Shown in pieces: positions 1 to 11,957 of a stretch of 64,000 nt of DNA (within the stretch, counting starts at the first letter, position 1; every line of letters starts with the position of its first letter). A model generated the notes under the pieces. That model searched no databases. It was not told where the DNA came from and saw nothing but the letters and a program-made list of their open reading frames with translations. A program made the position numbers and the translations under genes. Source of the stretch: Amborella trichopoda (taxonomy: Eukaryota; Streptophyta; Magnoliopsida; Amborellales; Amborellaceae); NCBI RefSeq assembly GCF_000471905.2, contig NW_006497025.1:114309-178308 (forward strand), read 5' to 3'.

Positions 1-150
1 CTCTCTCTATCTCGAATTTTTTCAGGGCTTTTTCTCAGATTCTTCTTCTCTCTCTATCTTGAGATTTTTAGGGTTTTTCATCTGTTTATTTCTATCCCTA
101 TCTTTTTTTTGTTTTTTTTTTTTGGATCTTTATTAGTTTCTGTCTATACG
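1..150 (+). repeat. Left MULE terminal repeat (inner part)
   Basis: Inverted match to about 4905-5010: CT repeat, 'gagatttttagggttt', a short variable piece, 'tttatttct..atccctatc', a T tract and 'ttggatctttattagtttct'. The match fades after ~150. The outer portion is outside the window. Confidence 0.65.
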
Positions 151-2280
151 ATATGCATGTGATATTGAAAGGGTGCTCGTGTACCCTTCCACTTGTCCAT
201 ACGATATGCATGTGATATTTTTCCATTTCGTTACTGATTGTTTATTGTTGTTTCTATTTTTTATTTGGAATGATTGTCCTGGTAGTTTGTTAAGTTGGTT
301 TTTATTGTAGTATTTTGATACAGGTTGAGGAGATAAGTTGGCTTTTATTGTAGTATTTTGATATAGTCTGAGGAAGTTTACAGAGCCAGTTGGGTCTTTT
401 GATTTATTGACCTTATGGGCTGGTTTATCAGCTAGGTCATTGTAAGGGTTTGAAGATGAAGTGCACAGCTAGAAGGTTATGTTTGGCTAAGGATTTGATT
501 AACTGTTAAAAAACAGGAAAACCTCTTTTTTAATGAAGTGGTTTGATGGACAAAATATCACGTTGCATACCAAACCTAGCGATAGGGAGAAATTATGGTA
601 TCTGCTACATTTGTAATAGGAGTGGAGGAACCAATGGTATGGTTCAAATGATTTAAATTTAGAAGAAATGAGTAGGAGAGAAATCAAACAATCTGTTAAT
701 TGAATGATCAAATAGTACCATGTATAAGTCATCTGAGAATTATAGAATCAGGTTAACAAAGTCATGTACATCAAGCTGATCGAACAATACCTATAGTTCC
801 AATGGAGCTGTAGAGCTATGTTGCATAGACACATACTTTTGCAAGTGGCAGACACTGTTGTGGGGCATTAAATTACCACTCTATGAATAACAAGGTTCAA
901 TGATACATTGTATTGTAAAGAGATAATGAAAATCTAATGCTCTTTTCTATTATTTAATTTCATGATCAGTAGCTAAAAAACTCAATTATGCCCAAACAAT
1001 GCTAAGTTACATCTTTCTTGTTTGATCTTTTCTGGTGTTATTGTGTTGCTTTCATGAAATATTCGCAATTACTTTTGTCTCCTTTTTCTTTTTTGACGTT
1101 GTTGTGCCTGCTCAATTTGTTTTATGTTACTGATTTTGTTAATTTTTCATTGTTGTTGCAGATCGAAAAGAAAGGTCCTGCAAGTCGAAAAGGAAGGTCC
1201 TAACGGGCTAAAGTTTTAATTTTCAGCATAGTTGTGAATGGGGATCTCAATAATTATGATACATATGGTATAATCGAATTGTTGAGGAGTTGAATTTGAG
1301 GGTGGGTAGATTGATGCTTTGATCTATAGACTAACTGGCAATGAAGGATTAGTATGGTGCTTTCAATGTAGTTTTGGAAATTCAAGTCATGCTATCCCAA
1401 AAACTTCTTATTCGGTGTGGGGTTTTAAAAGGGTCTAAACTACCAAATTATGTATAATGGGTTGTAGTGATTTGGATGTTTTGTAGAGCTCCAAAACCAA
1501 ACCAAAATTTGAAAATTATTTGATATAATACTAAAGTTGAAATTAGATACATTCAATAGAATCAAGTGCCATGTTCATTTTCTAACCATCCATTGTAACT
1601 GCCATCTCCCTTGTAACCAAACCCGTAATATATATATCTCTCTCTCAATGCTTACAATTGGCAAGAACTATATCTTTTTTTAATGGTGCACCAAAAAACT
1701 CTCTCTCTCTCTCTCTCAAAATACTTACAATTTACAAAAACTGTAATTTTTTTGAATGTTGCATCAAGGAAAACACATAGTTGAACTTTTTCCATGGCTC
1801 TCTTACTTTAGTCACAAATGTAGTAACAGGCTAATAGCTACATATGCTTACTTCAATCAAAACTATAATAATAGCTACATATGCATGAGATATACCCATA
1901 ATAATGTGCATTCCAAACTATTGAATGTAACTGTCATTACAAGGATTTTGAGCTTAGTTCCAAAATAAGCAATCATTTGCAACTCAGTTCCTAAAACTTG
2001 ATCAAAACTTGTGATCTCACAAAAGACCAAAAGAATGCCCAAAAAATGCTCTACAAAACATAACCAACCCCATAAATGGATGCCTTGTATAAAAACCCAC
2101 CAGGGGCCAAAAAGTTTTACAGATTAACCATCACTTCCATTTTCACAAAATACTCTTTTGGTTGACTATCATCGCCAGCTCAAGCGTGTCTGAAGTTAAA
2201 AAACCCGGCTACGCCTCTTCCCTTCGCAACGGGCTCCAACTCTTTGATTTTGTACTTGACTCCTCGATTTTGTGCTTGAC

Positions 2281-3215
2281 AAGCTCTACATATGAAAGAG
2301 ATGAATGTGCATTGCACATAATGAACTTAATTAAAAAATCAGCAACATACATTTACTTGCAACTAAAAATCAACATTTGTTTCTAACTGTCCAAATCAGC
2401 AGCAAGCATTTGCTTGCTCCATAACTTTACATATGAAAGAGATGAAGGTGCATTACATACAATAAACATAAGTAAAAAATCAGCAGCATACATTTATTTG
2501 CAACTGAAAATCAACACATACATTGGATATCACCTATTGACAACTAGTAACAAGCAAAGTTGCAAAACCCATATTCAGGGTTCTAAAATTTCCACTGAAT
2601 AACATAAAAGAACCCCACATATGTTATGCTCTATGTGATAAAGGATCGCGTATGTTATGTTCTAAATGATGAAGAAGGGTTTCATAAACATATCCAAAAT
2701 ATAAAGCATTTACTTAAAGGAGTATTCATGATAGCCAAAAGCACAAGATAACTATAAAGGAATAGTAAGTATATTTCTCAGACTAGTCACAGTAATTACC
2801 TACAATTTATAAGTCAAAAGAACAGCCCAAGGTAAGAAAGTGGCACTCATCAAAAATATAAACCTTGAACTGTGTCAAAACAGGAGAACTAGAAGCATGC
2901 TTAAGAAGACCTTTGAGCCTATTTATATTGTTAAATTTGGCTGCATCCATTTCTTTAACATCTTCACACCTTCCTGATGCCAAAGTTGTGCATTGCCTAC
3001 AAAAACCATGTGGCACGTGTTCCTTTAGAGAGACAATTCAAAGCAGTAGCAAATCTCCACACAAGAAAGAGATGATGATGTATTACACATACATTTATTT
3101 GATTCATAACATTACACATACATTTATTTCTAAATCTCCAAATCAGCAACAAGAATGTGTTTGATTCATAACATTACACATGAAAGAGATGACGATGCAT
3201 TACACATAATGATGG
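2281..3215. repeat. Four spaced copies of a ~35-bp motif inside the MULE
   Basis: The motif 'acatatgaaagagatga' followed by 'tgcattacacata' occurs, with small changes, near 2289, 2429, 3061 and 3177. The first two are part of ~140-bp units that also share 'aaaaaatcagca' and 'catttacttgcaact'. The copies lie on both sides of the STICHEL-like piece. They may be remains of tandem duplication. Confidence 0.6.
2831..3066 (-). pseudogene. Captured fragment of a STICHEL/DnaX-like gene
   Basis: On the minus strand a short piece (3066-~3025) reads LVWRFATALNCLS. After a one-base frame change it continues EHVPHGFCRQCTTLASGRCE, then DVKEMDAA and LLKHASS, ending in FKVYIFDECHFLT. Plant STICHEL proteins (related to the bacterial DNA polymerase III gamma/tau clamp-loader ATPase) have the same order: 'ALNC', a Cys-x2-Cys zinc module ('PCG-C--C'), a 'D' linker, and the Walker B-like 'KV-V-DECHLL'. 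STICHEL controls trichome branching in Arabidopsis. Only ~75 residues between the P-loop and the sensor region survive, without the P-loop itself. It lies on the same strand as, and ~230 bp downstream of, the MuDR N-terminal domain, as expected for transposon-mediated capture. It is too short and shifted to be functional. Confidence 0.75.
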
Positions 3216-3297
3216 TGCCTTATGTACGGGCAACATGCATAATATGAATAAGGATTTTGATAACTTCTATATAAAACAAAAGTTGATTGGATCAAAT

Positions 3298-3658
3298 TTA
3301 TAGGTCAACGTACCTTGTGTTACCATTCACCACAGAAACACCACTCCTACGTTCACATCCATCGAAAACATAGATTTCTAATTCATTGCAACCTTCATGT
3401 GCAAATAACATCCTTTCGACATCATGATCATTAAATAAGGTAACAAGGCGTCTCTTGTTGCTCGGGAAGATGTACTTAAGAGACACTCTAGATGATTCTA
3501 TGGTGAATTGATTTGCTACATCTTCCTTTATCTCATCCAACTTTGTTTGTCCATGAATTGAAAAAGTACATCAATCGCCCCCAACATACTCTTATACTAC
3601 CATCAACGTTATTGCAAAGTTCACCTCCATATATACACAAAAACATTTTTTCATTCAT
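3298..3658 (-). pseudogene. MuDR-type transposase N-terminal (PB1-like) domain, decayed
   Basis: From an ATG at 3658 the frame reads MNEKMFLCIYGGEL then NNVDGSIR, matching the opening of plant MuDR-family proteins (a 'GGEF..N.DGS..Y.GGD' pattern). The match continues in a shifted frame with YVGGD and a stop, then an open stretch from 3540 to 3298: LDEIKEDVANQF, SLKYIFPSNKRRLVTLFNDH, DVERMLFAH, EIYVF. The 'KY..P.NK..L.T..ND.D..RM' core is diagnostic of this domain. One frameshift and one stop lie in the first third. The zinc-knuckle, MULE catalytic and SWIM parts do not follow, so this cannot be an active transposase. In plant MULEs this domain leads the mudrA-like protein; what it binds is not well established. 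Confidence 0.72.
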
Positions 3659-4106
3659 CTTCACTACTGCATAAAAGATAATGAGGTTCAACACTATTAC
3701 TTCAATCTACAGAACAACACTCATATAAACAATAATTTGCCAATAAGAGTAACATATCTATCAAATGACAAGGACCGTTAATTTTCAATTGAGTGAGCAA
3801 CTAGTTTTATATAATCATCAGATTTCAGGCTCATATGCCTGCATGTTTCTTGATCAGCCATAACTTTACAACTATACCTATACTATCCTTTCTTAAACAA
3901 CTATATGTAACTTGAGAACCCATTGTATTTTGTTTTCAGAAAAAATCAAAGACCATGCATGCCACATTGAATCCAAAGGACAAAGCTGTCATGCAGGGTA
4001 ATCACCAATTTCAGACACTTAATCAGCAAAAGAGGGTAATTCTGCCAATTTTGGACACTTAATAATCAAAAGTTGCAGTACGTCTAAATAGGAGTAAACA
4101 AAATCA

Positions 4107-4236
4107 AGGCCAAATAACCAGAAACACATGCAATCGATATTAAATAAAAAAATAACTGTTGAATTTGGTAGAGGCCAAATAACCAGAAACACATACAATC
4201 ATTATTAAATAAAGAAATAATTGCTGAAATTTGCAG
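4107..4236. repeat. 65-bp tandem duplication
   Basis: Two adjacent units beginning 'aggccaaataaccagaaac' at 4107 and 4172 with a few mismatches, inside the MULE. Confidence 0.8.
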
Positions 4237-4676
4237 AAGTGTCTGAGACGATGCCAACAAAACCAGAAATTTTTATGAATATAGGGATCCTGATCAGCCA
4301 CAAAATATATGTCCTGATAGTTATTTTCAATATTTGTTTTTTGAAATGTAATTGCTTCCAATAATTGTATCTATACATTTTCACTCACTCTATTCATTGT
4401 TACAGATACACAAAATATAGCAGTAAATCCTTCATAAAAAATCCTTCGTAAAAAACCTCTCACAAAATATAGCAGTAAAACCTATTCATTGCATCAAAAA
4501 TTATTGTTAACATTAAACAAGAAAAACCTCTGTAAAAAAAACCTCTGAAAGAGGCGGATCCCAAAAGATTAGAAGCTGAGAGAGAAAAACCATATGAGGA
4601 AGAAAAAATAGAGACACTGAGAGGAATATTGAGAAATATAGAGAGAAAAAGAGAGGGAGAAACCAAGTATCTGATG

Positions 4677-5200
4677 AAAAACCCTAAAAATCTCATGATA
4701 AAGATAGTGTGAAACTGAAAAAATGCCACAAAAAAATCGAGATAGGAAGAGATAGAGAAAAACTCAAAAAGATTCAAAAAACAAAACAAAAAAACGAGAT
4801 AGAGATAAAAATAAACTAATGAAAAACCTTAAAAATCTCAAAATAGAGAGAGATGGAGAGAAACTAAGAGAATGCCCAAAAAATAGAGATAGCAAGAGAT
4901 AGAGAGAAACTGATAAATATCCAAAAACAAACAAAAAAAAAGATAAAAACAGAAATAAGAGGATGCAAACCCTAAAAATCTCGAGATAGAGAGAGAGGGA
5001 TAGAGAGAGAGAGAGGAAAATACAAAAAGGCCCTAAAAAAATTGATATAGCGAGAGAGAGAGAGAGAGCATACCTGGTATAGTGCTTCTGAGTTCTAGAG
5101 CACGAGCGCTGCCTCTGAGGTTCTAAGAGCAAGCTTCCTTTGGTTTTCACAAGAGAGCGAGAGAGAGAGAGAGCTACGTCTGGTTTCACTAGAGAGAGAT
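4677..5200 (-). repeat. Right MULE terminal repeat with internal tandem units and probable promoter/leader
   Basis: GA-rich on the plus strand. The phrase 'ccctaaaaatctc' (once 'ccttaaaaatctc') recurs at 4681, 4826 and 4969, so the inner part is built of ~145-bp tandem units. On the minus strand the repeat reads as a CT-rich leader followed by 'accag/gtatgctctc' (about 5069-5078), a plausible 5' splice donor. MULE terminal repeats usually hold the element's promoter, and this one would drive transcription towards the transposase-like and STICHEL-like segments. The donor site is an inference. Confidence 0.6.
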
Positions 5201-5522
5201 AAGTGGTGATGTGAGAGATATGGTTGTTCGAAGTAATGAGTTAACTGAGAGAGTAATGAGTTAACGGAGAGAAGTTTGATTATAGTGTTATTTTTGTGTT
5301 TATTTGGGTCAAATTTTCATGGTCAAAAGAGTTTAAGGGTTGTTAGATAAAAAAGATAAAGTATTTTGACTTTTAAGTAATATTTTAGATTATTAGATCT
5401 GATGAGATATAGAAGTTAAAAATAGGGGATAAGATGATAGTTTCCTTTTATTTTATTACTACTCTTTTAACACATTTTTTTATTGGGATTGTCGAAAAAT
5501 ATACCATTTACCTTTGAAAAAC

Positions 5523-5891
5523 GTTTATATAGAGTCGAGGCTCTAAACAATCAAATTAGAGCCCACCTAAAAATTTCACTAGAGGAGGTTGTTTTGATGT
5601 CCAAATATCCTTAAATGAATCATCTCGACATCAAAATGCATGGACATGAGAAAAAATCAGTCTCAAGTTTCAGAAATATTGCATCTTGTAACGTATTTTT
5701 GGACGATCAATTTTCAATTTTTCATAGATATGTTATATTTACACTATTTTTTAAGCTTTAAATTGTATATTTAAAGATGAAAATATATTTTCAGGCTATC
5801 ACAAATATTTCCAGTATTGAAACCACATTTCTCGATACTATTTGAAGGTGTGCTTTACTTTGATTGTTTAGAGCCTCGGCTCTATACAAAC
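5523..5891. mobile_element. MITE family 1, full-length copy A
   Basis: Terminal inverted repeats of ~32 bp: left GTTTATATAGAGTCGAGGCT then 'ctaaacaatcaaa'; right end, reverse-complemented, GTTTGTATAGAGCCGAGGCT then 'ctaaacaatcaaa'. The 369-bp element is AT-rich and noncoding. Characteristic inner words are 'gatcatctcgac', 'gcatcttgtaa', 'ggacgatcaattttcaa' and 'catagatatg'. Other copies here are at 12820, 15864, 16512 (divergent), 21440, 21999 and 56231. The superfamily is undetermined because I found no clean target-site duplication. Confidence 0.85.
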
Positions 5892-5989
5892 TATACTTTT
5901 TATCTTTGTACATGGAGGTAATAATCATTCTAACTTCTTTTTTTTTTGACAAAGGGTACTAATTTTATTGATAGCTACAAAAAGGAAAT

Positions 5990-8900
5990 TACATCGTCAA
6001 AGACAATAAGAGAAGGGATAGCAGCCCCACCCTTTGCTAACGAATCAACAATACTGTTAGCTTCACGATAAATATGAGACAAGAAAATCGACACTGTGAT
6101 TGCAATATCCATCACCTACAGCCATAAAGATCAAAGTTCCCAAGGGACCCTCTATTCCAAATTACACCATTTTATAACATTTAATGAATCTCTTTCTACC
6201 GTACAGCTGCAACCCAAATTCATAGAAATTAAATCTTCAGCCCACAAAGCAAAGCACTCAATTATGCAAAATTAGCAGTAGCATGGCCTATCGGTCCAGC
6301 GTAGGTAAAAATAACATTACCACAGTAGTCACGCATGACACCACCAATTCCTGATGACCTAGGGTTGCCTGAAGAGCTCCCATCAAAATTAAGCTTAAAG
6401 TTCCTATACCCAGGGCCTTCCACATACATCGTGCTCTAGAGCAACCAGAACCGATAAAGAATAGATTATACAGATTGGTCGACACATCCACCTTGGATAT
6501 CCCCCATCCCTCTTTATTAACTGACAGCCACGGCCATATGAAGCTTTTGATGATATGGATAAAATTATCAAAAGGAATAGCTATCCCTTCAAAGGTCCTC
6601 CTATTTCTTTCCTTCCAACCTCCCAAAGACTCACTCCTACTGCAATCTTTCATACTACTCTACCCGTCTTAGGCAAAAATGGAGATGTCAAGGATGAAAC
6701 ATGTCCTTACCATCTCAAAATGCCAATACCAAATTCTCGATGTGAAAGTGCAGTGTATGAAAAGATGTGCACCATTCTCCCCATCCTCCTTGTAAAGCAA
6801 ACACACATTTGGAAGAAATTTCCCTCTTTTAATCAAATTATCAATGGCCAACACTCTGTCCTGTGCCACCAGCTAAACAAACACTTGAACTTTGTGTGGA
6901 ATTGACCATTTCCATATTTGACCAAGCAATGTGTGAGACCGCCTTCATCAATCATGGAAAAATAGACTATAACATGATTTGACAGAGAAAATACCATCAC
7001 TCTCAACCTCCCAAATCATCTCATCATCTGCACTTTGAGATACATACACTTTGTCCAGCCTCTCTCCACTGCCTCTCAAACTCTTAAGTTAGGTCTGGTA
7101 ACAAGCCTAAAAAGATTTAGAAATAATGCCTTCAAAGGATAATCCCTTATGATGCCAAAAAAAGACCTGTGTACCACATCATCATTAGCCTGCAATTGGA
7201 GATAGCTCTCCATAGATGAGAAGTATCTTTACCCTTCCAGCACCAATCGGCAATTTAAGTCTATCCATACCATATTTAGACAGTAAACTTGGTACCAGAG
7301 ATGATCTTCAAATGAAGATTGTGCTACCACCACTTGCACAGGAGAGCTTGGTTGAACATTTTGGTCTTCTGGACACCCAATCCTCCTTCCCACTTTGGGG
7401 TACAAACTCTATTCCATCTTAAAAGATGAAACTTTCGCAGCTCCTCAAAGAAAATCTCATATCATTTTTTCAATTATTCTTGCAACCGAGGTGGGTATAT
7501 TGATCAATGACATTTGGTAAACTGGGAGGTTAGCCAAACAAGACCGCAATAAAGTTACTCTCCCTCCTAACGATAGATATTTCGGCTTCCATATATCAAG
7601 TTTAAGTTGAACTCTCTTAATCACCTTATCCCAAATTGCTATAGAAAGCCGCGAATCTGAAATGGGCATCCCCAATTAAGTAACAGGAAAGGAACCAATT
7701 TTACAATCCATAGTAGATGTTAAGTGATCCACCACCACCTGTGAGCAATTCACACCAACCATCAATGACTTGTGAAAATTAACTTTCAAGCCCAATATTA
7801 GCTCACAACACGTCAGAAAGCGCGCAATGTTCCTGACATAAAGGATCTCCGCATCACAAAAAATGAGAGTATCATCTACATATTGTAAGTGAAATGGAAA
7901 TATTTGAGTCCTCAATTCGAAAACCCGAGAAATGACCCACTCTTTCCACCTTACTCAGCATCAAACTGAAGCATTCATCATAGATAGTAAATAAAAATGG
8001 AGAAAGCGGATCCCCTTGACGAAGTCCTGTTGAAGCATTGAAGAAGCTAAACGGGCTCCCTTTAAAGATCACCGAAAAATGAGCAGAGGACAGACAATAA
8101 AAAATCCAACTACTCCATCTATCTTTAGAGCCCATCATCTTCATAATTTCTAATAATGCCCCCCACTCAACTCTGTCATAAGCCTTCTCCATGTCTAACT
8201 TCAACATCACTCCAGGTTGTTACTGATCACTAGGGAGTGGATGCACTCTTGCGCAATGAGCACACTATCAGTAATTTGACGATCTTGGATAAAAGCTGAC
8301 TGTGTGCTCGTTATGAGAAGAGGAAGGACCACTTTCTGTCTTTCAACTAACGCTTTGGCAATTATTTTGTAAAGACTGGTAAGCTGGCTGATTGGTTTAA
8401 TATTAGAGATTTCTAATATTATCGATTTCTTGGGGATCAAGGCCAAAAAAGTAGAATTAAAAATATGTCCAGTAATCATAAAACCCATAACTCCAGGAGT
8501 TCACCTCTGACCAAGTTCTAAAATTTATGAAAAAAGGCTAAAGAAAAACCATTTGGTCCAGGTCCTTTATCACTTGACAATGCAAAAACAGCATTTTGTA
8601 CCTCTTGAATAGTTACCTCATGCTCCAACTGACTCTTTAAGTCAAAAGGGAGCACCTTGAAAGGTGCTCTCTCAAATTTTGGTGTAAATTCCACTTCCTT
8701 AGTAAAGATCTTATTGAATGATTGATAACTGCAAGTTCCATAGCATTATCATTTTCAGAATCAACCCTTGGGATGGCTAATCCAGAAAGGTCATTATGCC
8801 TTCTTCTAGCATTAGTAATAGCATGAAATTTCATTGTAATGACGTCTCCTTCTTTTAGCCACTTGGACCGAGACCTTTGCCTTCAGTATATTTCCTCTAC

Positions 8901-9881
8901 TCTTCTAAGATCATTCAACTCTTTCAATTTTAAACTTCGATTCAAAATTCACTGATCTGTCAAAACACCATCCTCTTGGACGTTGTAATCTAACCTTTTG
9001 ATATCAATTAGAACCCTCTCGATTTTCCTTTAGATATCAAAATTATTTTCTTTCTTCCAAGCAATCAACTTATGTTTGATACCTAACAATTTTCAACGTA
9101 ATTGGTAATCCACAGTACCCTCAACGATGATATTTATCCAAGTTCCCTTTGATTAAATCCATTACCCCATCCTCCTCCAACCATGCCAGATCAAGTCTGA
9201 AAGGTTTCGAACCACCTTGTAATATTCTTGTCGTTAGCAAAATAGGGAGGTGATCAAAAGATAGTCTCGGTAGGGACTCAACAAATGCTAAAGAAAATTC
9301 TTCCAGTTATTCCATCGAAACAAAAATATATCTAATTTGGACATGGATAGATTGTTGACACTATTATTAGACCAAGTGAACTTTGATCTAATGATAGAAA
9401 GTCCATAAAGGCATTACTTTCAATAAGTCTATTAAACATTCTTATCGAGGTATTAATAGAAGTGTCGACTAAACATTCGTCTAGCCATCGAATAAGGTTA
9501 AAATCCCCCCCACCACCATCGGAAAAGGAAAGGAATTAACAATTGAATTCATCTCATCAATGAAAACTTCTTTAAGACCATGAACAGAAGGTCCACACAC
9601 ATTCATGAGACCCCAAAAAAAACCCGATTTATGATCAATAAAACCCAAAAGCAAAAATCTATACTTAATAATAATTTCAAAATTCTGCAAGCACCGACCG
9701 CATCTACCCCATAAAAACCAACAGCACCAAGACCCTAAACCTCCCTAGCACACGACACATTAGGCCTAGGTAATTTGGTTTCCTGTAAAAGCAAAACTAC
9801 CAGTTTAAATTTAGACACCCAAAACAAGACATACCTTTTCCTACTGGGGTCACCCCTTACATTCCAAGATAAGAAATTCAT
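5990..9881 (-). pseudogene. L1 ORF2 remnant: endonuclease, reverse transcriptase, RNase H
   Basis: The start is probably at 9881 (MNFLSWNVRG), the canonical opening of the AP-like endonuclease, followed by LLLQETKL and, at 9690-9481, NVCGPSVHGLKEVF. RT motifs are FLALIPKK and ISNIKPISQLTSLYKIIAK (8488-8207), LDMEKAYDRVEW and GLRQGDPLSPFLF (8210-7872), and QYVDDTLIFCD (7915-7676; the YxDD box is YVDD). Then come the thumb block DIWKPKYLSLGGRVTLL (7675-7457), a zf-RVT segment around 6869-6669, ERNRRTFEG near 6600, and the RNase H motif NFDGSSSGNP near 6400. ORF2 normally nicks target DNA and copies the L1 RNA. At least five frame breaks are visible, so it is inactive. Confidence 0.85.
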
Positions 9882-9899
9882 AAATAGAAAAGGGAGAGA

Positions 9900-11957
9900 G
9901 TTAGAGGAGCAACTTCCAAGTCCATCAGGGCCGGTGCCAAAGTATAGCTCTTCCAGCATCAAGGCTTTATTGAGGTCATCGTCCCATGATGCAGAGCTTG
10001 AAGAAGAGGATTCCACGTCGACCACCATCGGATCACCAAAGGTTAGAGCACTTGGCGGACCTCGCTTGAAAATGCCATAGGCCTCGAGTCGTGCAGAAGA
10101 TCGAGTCCCCATCTTCGCTATCTTCTTCTTCTTAACCACCGAAGAAGCTTTGGCCAGAGAAACCGTAGCAACCGCCTTTCCATTGCTTGAAGCTTCCTTT
10201 CTGACAGTCGTAGTTCTCCTCTGCTCCTTAATCTCTTCTAGACCACTATGAGGGGAGCATCATCCATTCCCATGTCATCCAGCATCATAGACAACAACAT
10301 AGTGTCATCCATAAGAGCCTTCTCAGAGTAAGGCTCCACATGAATCTCTTCTATTTGAGTCCCCGCAGTAGTTGGCCCCGAGAATAGTGGCGGAGCAATC
10401 ATCTAAGGAAGGACCTCTAATGGCATAAAATCCTCAGAGACTGTCAGAGCAAGCCCCGAGCCCGAGAATTCTTGTGGACTGAGCTCATCCTCTACTGGTG
10501 ACAGAGCTTCCAGAGGCAGATCCTCAGGTTCCACCAGAACAATGGCCAGAGGGTCAACCAACAGTGGATCAAACCTAGTCCTAGTTTTCTTCACTTGAAC
10601 TTTGGCCACCGCCATGCGATAAGGCAATAGATACATCTTCAAGGTTGAAATAACTGCAACAAGCAGCCACGAAAGACTTCGACGACAAAGCACTGTCGAT
10701 ACCTTCCTATGAGCAACGAGGCCTAAAAGCGGCACCACCACCGATATCAACTCTAAGAGGTTTCTATTGATCTCTATCTCGTTCCAAAGATGGGAATGGA
10801 AAAATCCTTTTTCACAGTAGCGTGATTGAAGGGAGGAAGGACAGCAGTCGCGGAGACAAAATCGCTGACAACAATCTCCTTTCTTTTCTCGGGACTCAAA
10901 GTTGTCATCATTCCCTGAACAATACCTTTCCCTATGCAGAAACAACGATGAGGTTGAGTGGGTCCACCGTATTCAAAGGAACTACTAGGGAACCAAACCA
11001 TCCAATGGCCCCTCCTTTAACATCAAATGTTCGCAATCCTCGGCATCCCCCCGAAACTGCCACCTTACGTGCAACAAAAAACTCTGAAAGACCTGTAGAT
11101 GAATCCGAAAATCGTCCCATCGGGATCCACTGTGTGGATATACTGGGAGCTTTTAATTTTTAAGAATTTTGAAGTTTGAAATTCTGATAATTTCGCCTAT
11201 CTCGTCTTCCCGGAAAGTCCCCAATAGCGGACGTCTCGTTCATATTCTCCGGCAATGCACTATCCTTCTTCTGTTGTTTTCCTGAAAAATAACTCTTAGC
11301 GGGATCTTGTACCAAGATCATAGCCGAAGAAGAGCTATTCTCATTTGTGATTGAAATCGCAAAGATATCATCAGCAATACATAAGCACACTTTTTTAGGA
11401 ATCGACATTCCATGGAAACCCCATAACTTAACATGAACAAATTTACATATTGGGTTCAAAAAGGAGTCCCAGTCCTCATCACAATAAATCCCAAAGATAC
11501 CAACCACGTTTTTTATAATGGATACGTTCCAAGAATTTAACGGGAGGCCCCACAACTTTATCCAATAGGTCTCCTTTTGTAGAATGGAACCATGATCTGA
11601 GGGTTCCCATAGGTCCAGAGAAAGTAAACTCCCTCGGACTCTGTAAAATCTATAGGATAAGGTCCTTCGTACCTCCTCTTTTAACCGTAGTTTAAAGACT
11701 ATTTTATTGGGACAGATAATTTTAATCTTGGGACAGTAGGATAAATTCCAACCCCTATGGGCTCATTCAGAAAGGCCAAAAAAATTAGCTAAAGGAGGTC
11801 AAAAAGAGCCAGTCACAAAGAAGCCGGATTTGATGTCTTATTGCTCCCACTCCATCCAATCAACCACCACGGTAGGGAAGGACGGTCCCATGAAAACCCC
11901 AATCTCATCCCTACACACAACAACCTTTTTCCCATTCACCACACTCTTCCAATCCAT
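9900..11957 (-). pseudogene. L1 ORF1 remnant (DUF4283-type RNA-binding protein)
   Basis: The likely start is the ATG at 11957 (MDWKSVVNGKK), about 36 bases inside the element's 5' end. A stop follows soon after, and the frame resumes further on. The clearest block is 11555-11160: MWGLPLNSWNVSIIKNVVG, then HVKLWGFHGMSIPKK, which has the 'WI-L-GLP---W' signature of the DUF4283 domain in plant L1 ORF1 proteins. The C-terminal half (10945-10403 and upstream of 9881) is serine-, proline- and acid-rich in several frames. I see no clear CCHC knuckle. ORF1 proteins coat L1 RNA; this copy is broken by several stops and shifts. Confidence 0.65.

Larger units (their letters stand above)
1..5200 (-). mobile_element. 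Mutator-like element (MULE) carrying a host-gene fragment, left end cut by window
   Basis: The first ~150 bases match, in inverted orientation, the block at about 4905-5010: both carry a 'ctctctctatctcgagat / tagggttt' core followed by a long T tract and 'tttggatattta'. This gives long CT-rich terminal inverted repeats typical of MULEs. The outer part of the left repeat must lie before base 1, because the matching part of the right repeat continues outward to about 5200. Between the repeats, on the minus strand, lie a decayed MuDR-type N-terminal domain (3298-3658) and a STICHEL/DnaX-like fragment (2831-3066). I see no MURA catalytic (DDE) domain and no SWIM finger, so the copy is non-autonomous. 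The 9-bp target duplication cannot be checked because the left end is missing. The family assignment rests on the TIR style plus the N-terminal domain; the outer limits are approximate. Confidence 0.72.

Noticed and set aside
4460-5189. Two long minus-strand frames rich in Ser, Leu and Phe
   Set aside because: They translate the GA/CT repeats of the MULE terminal repeat; composition explains them entirely.
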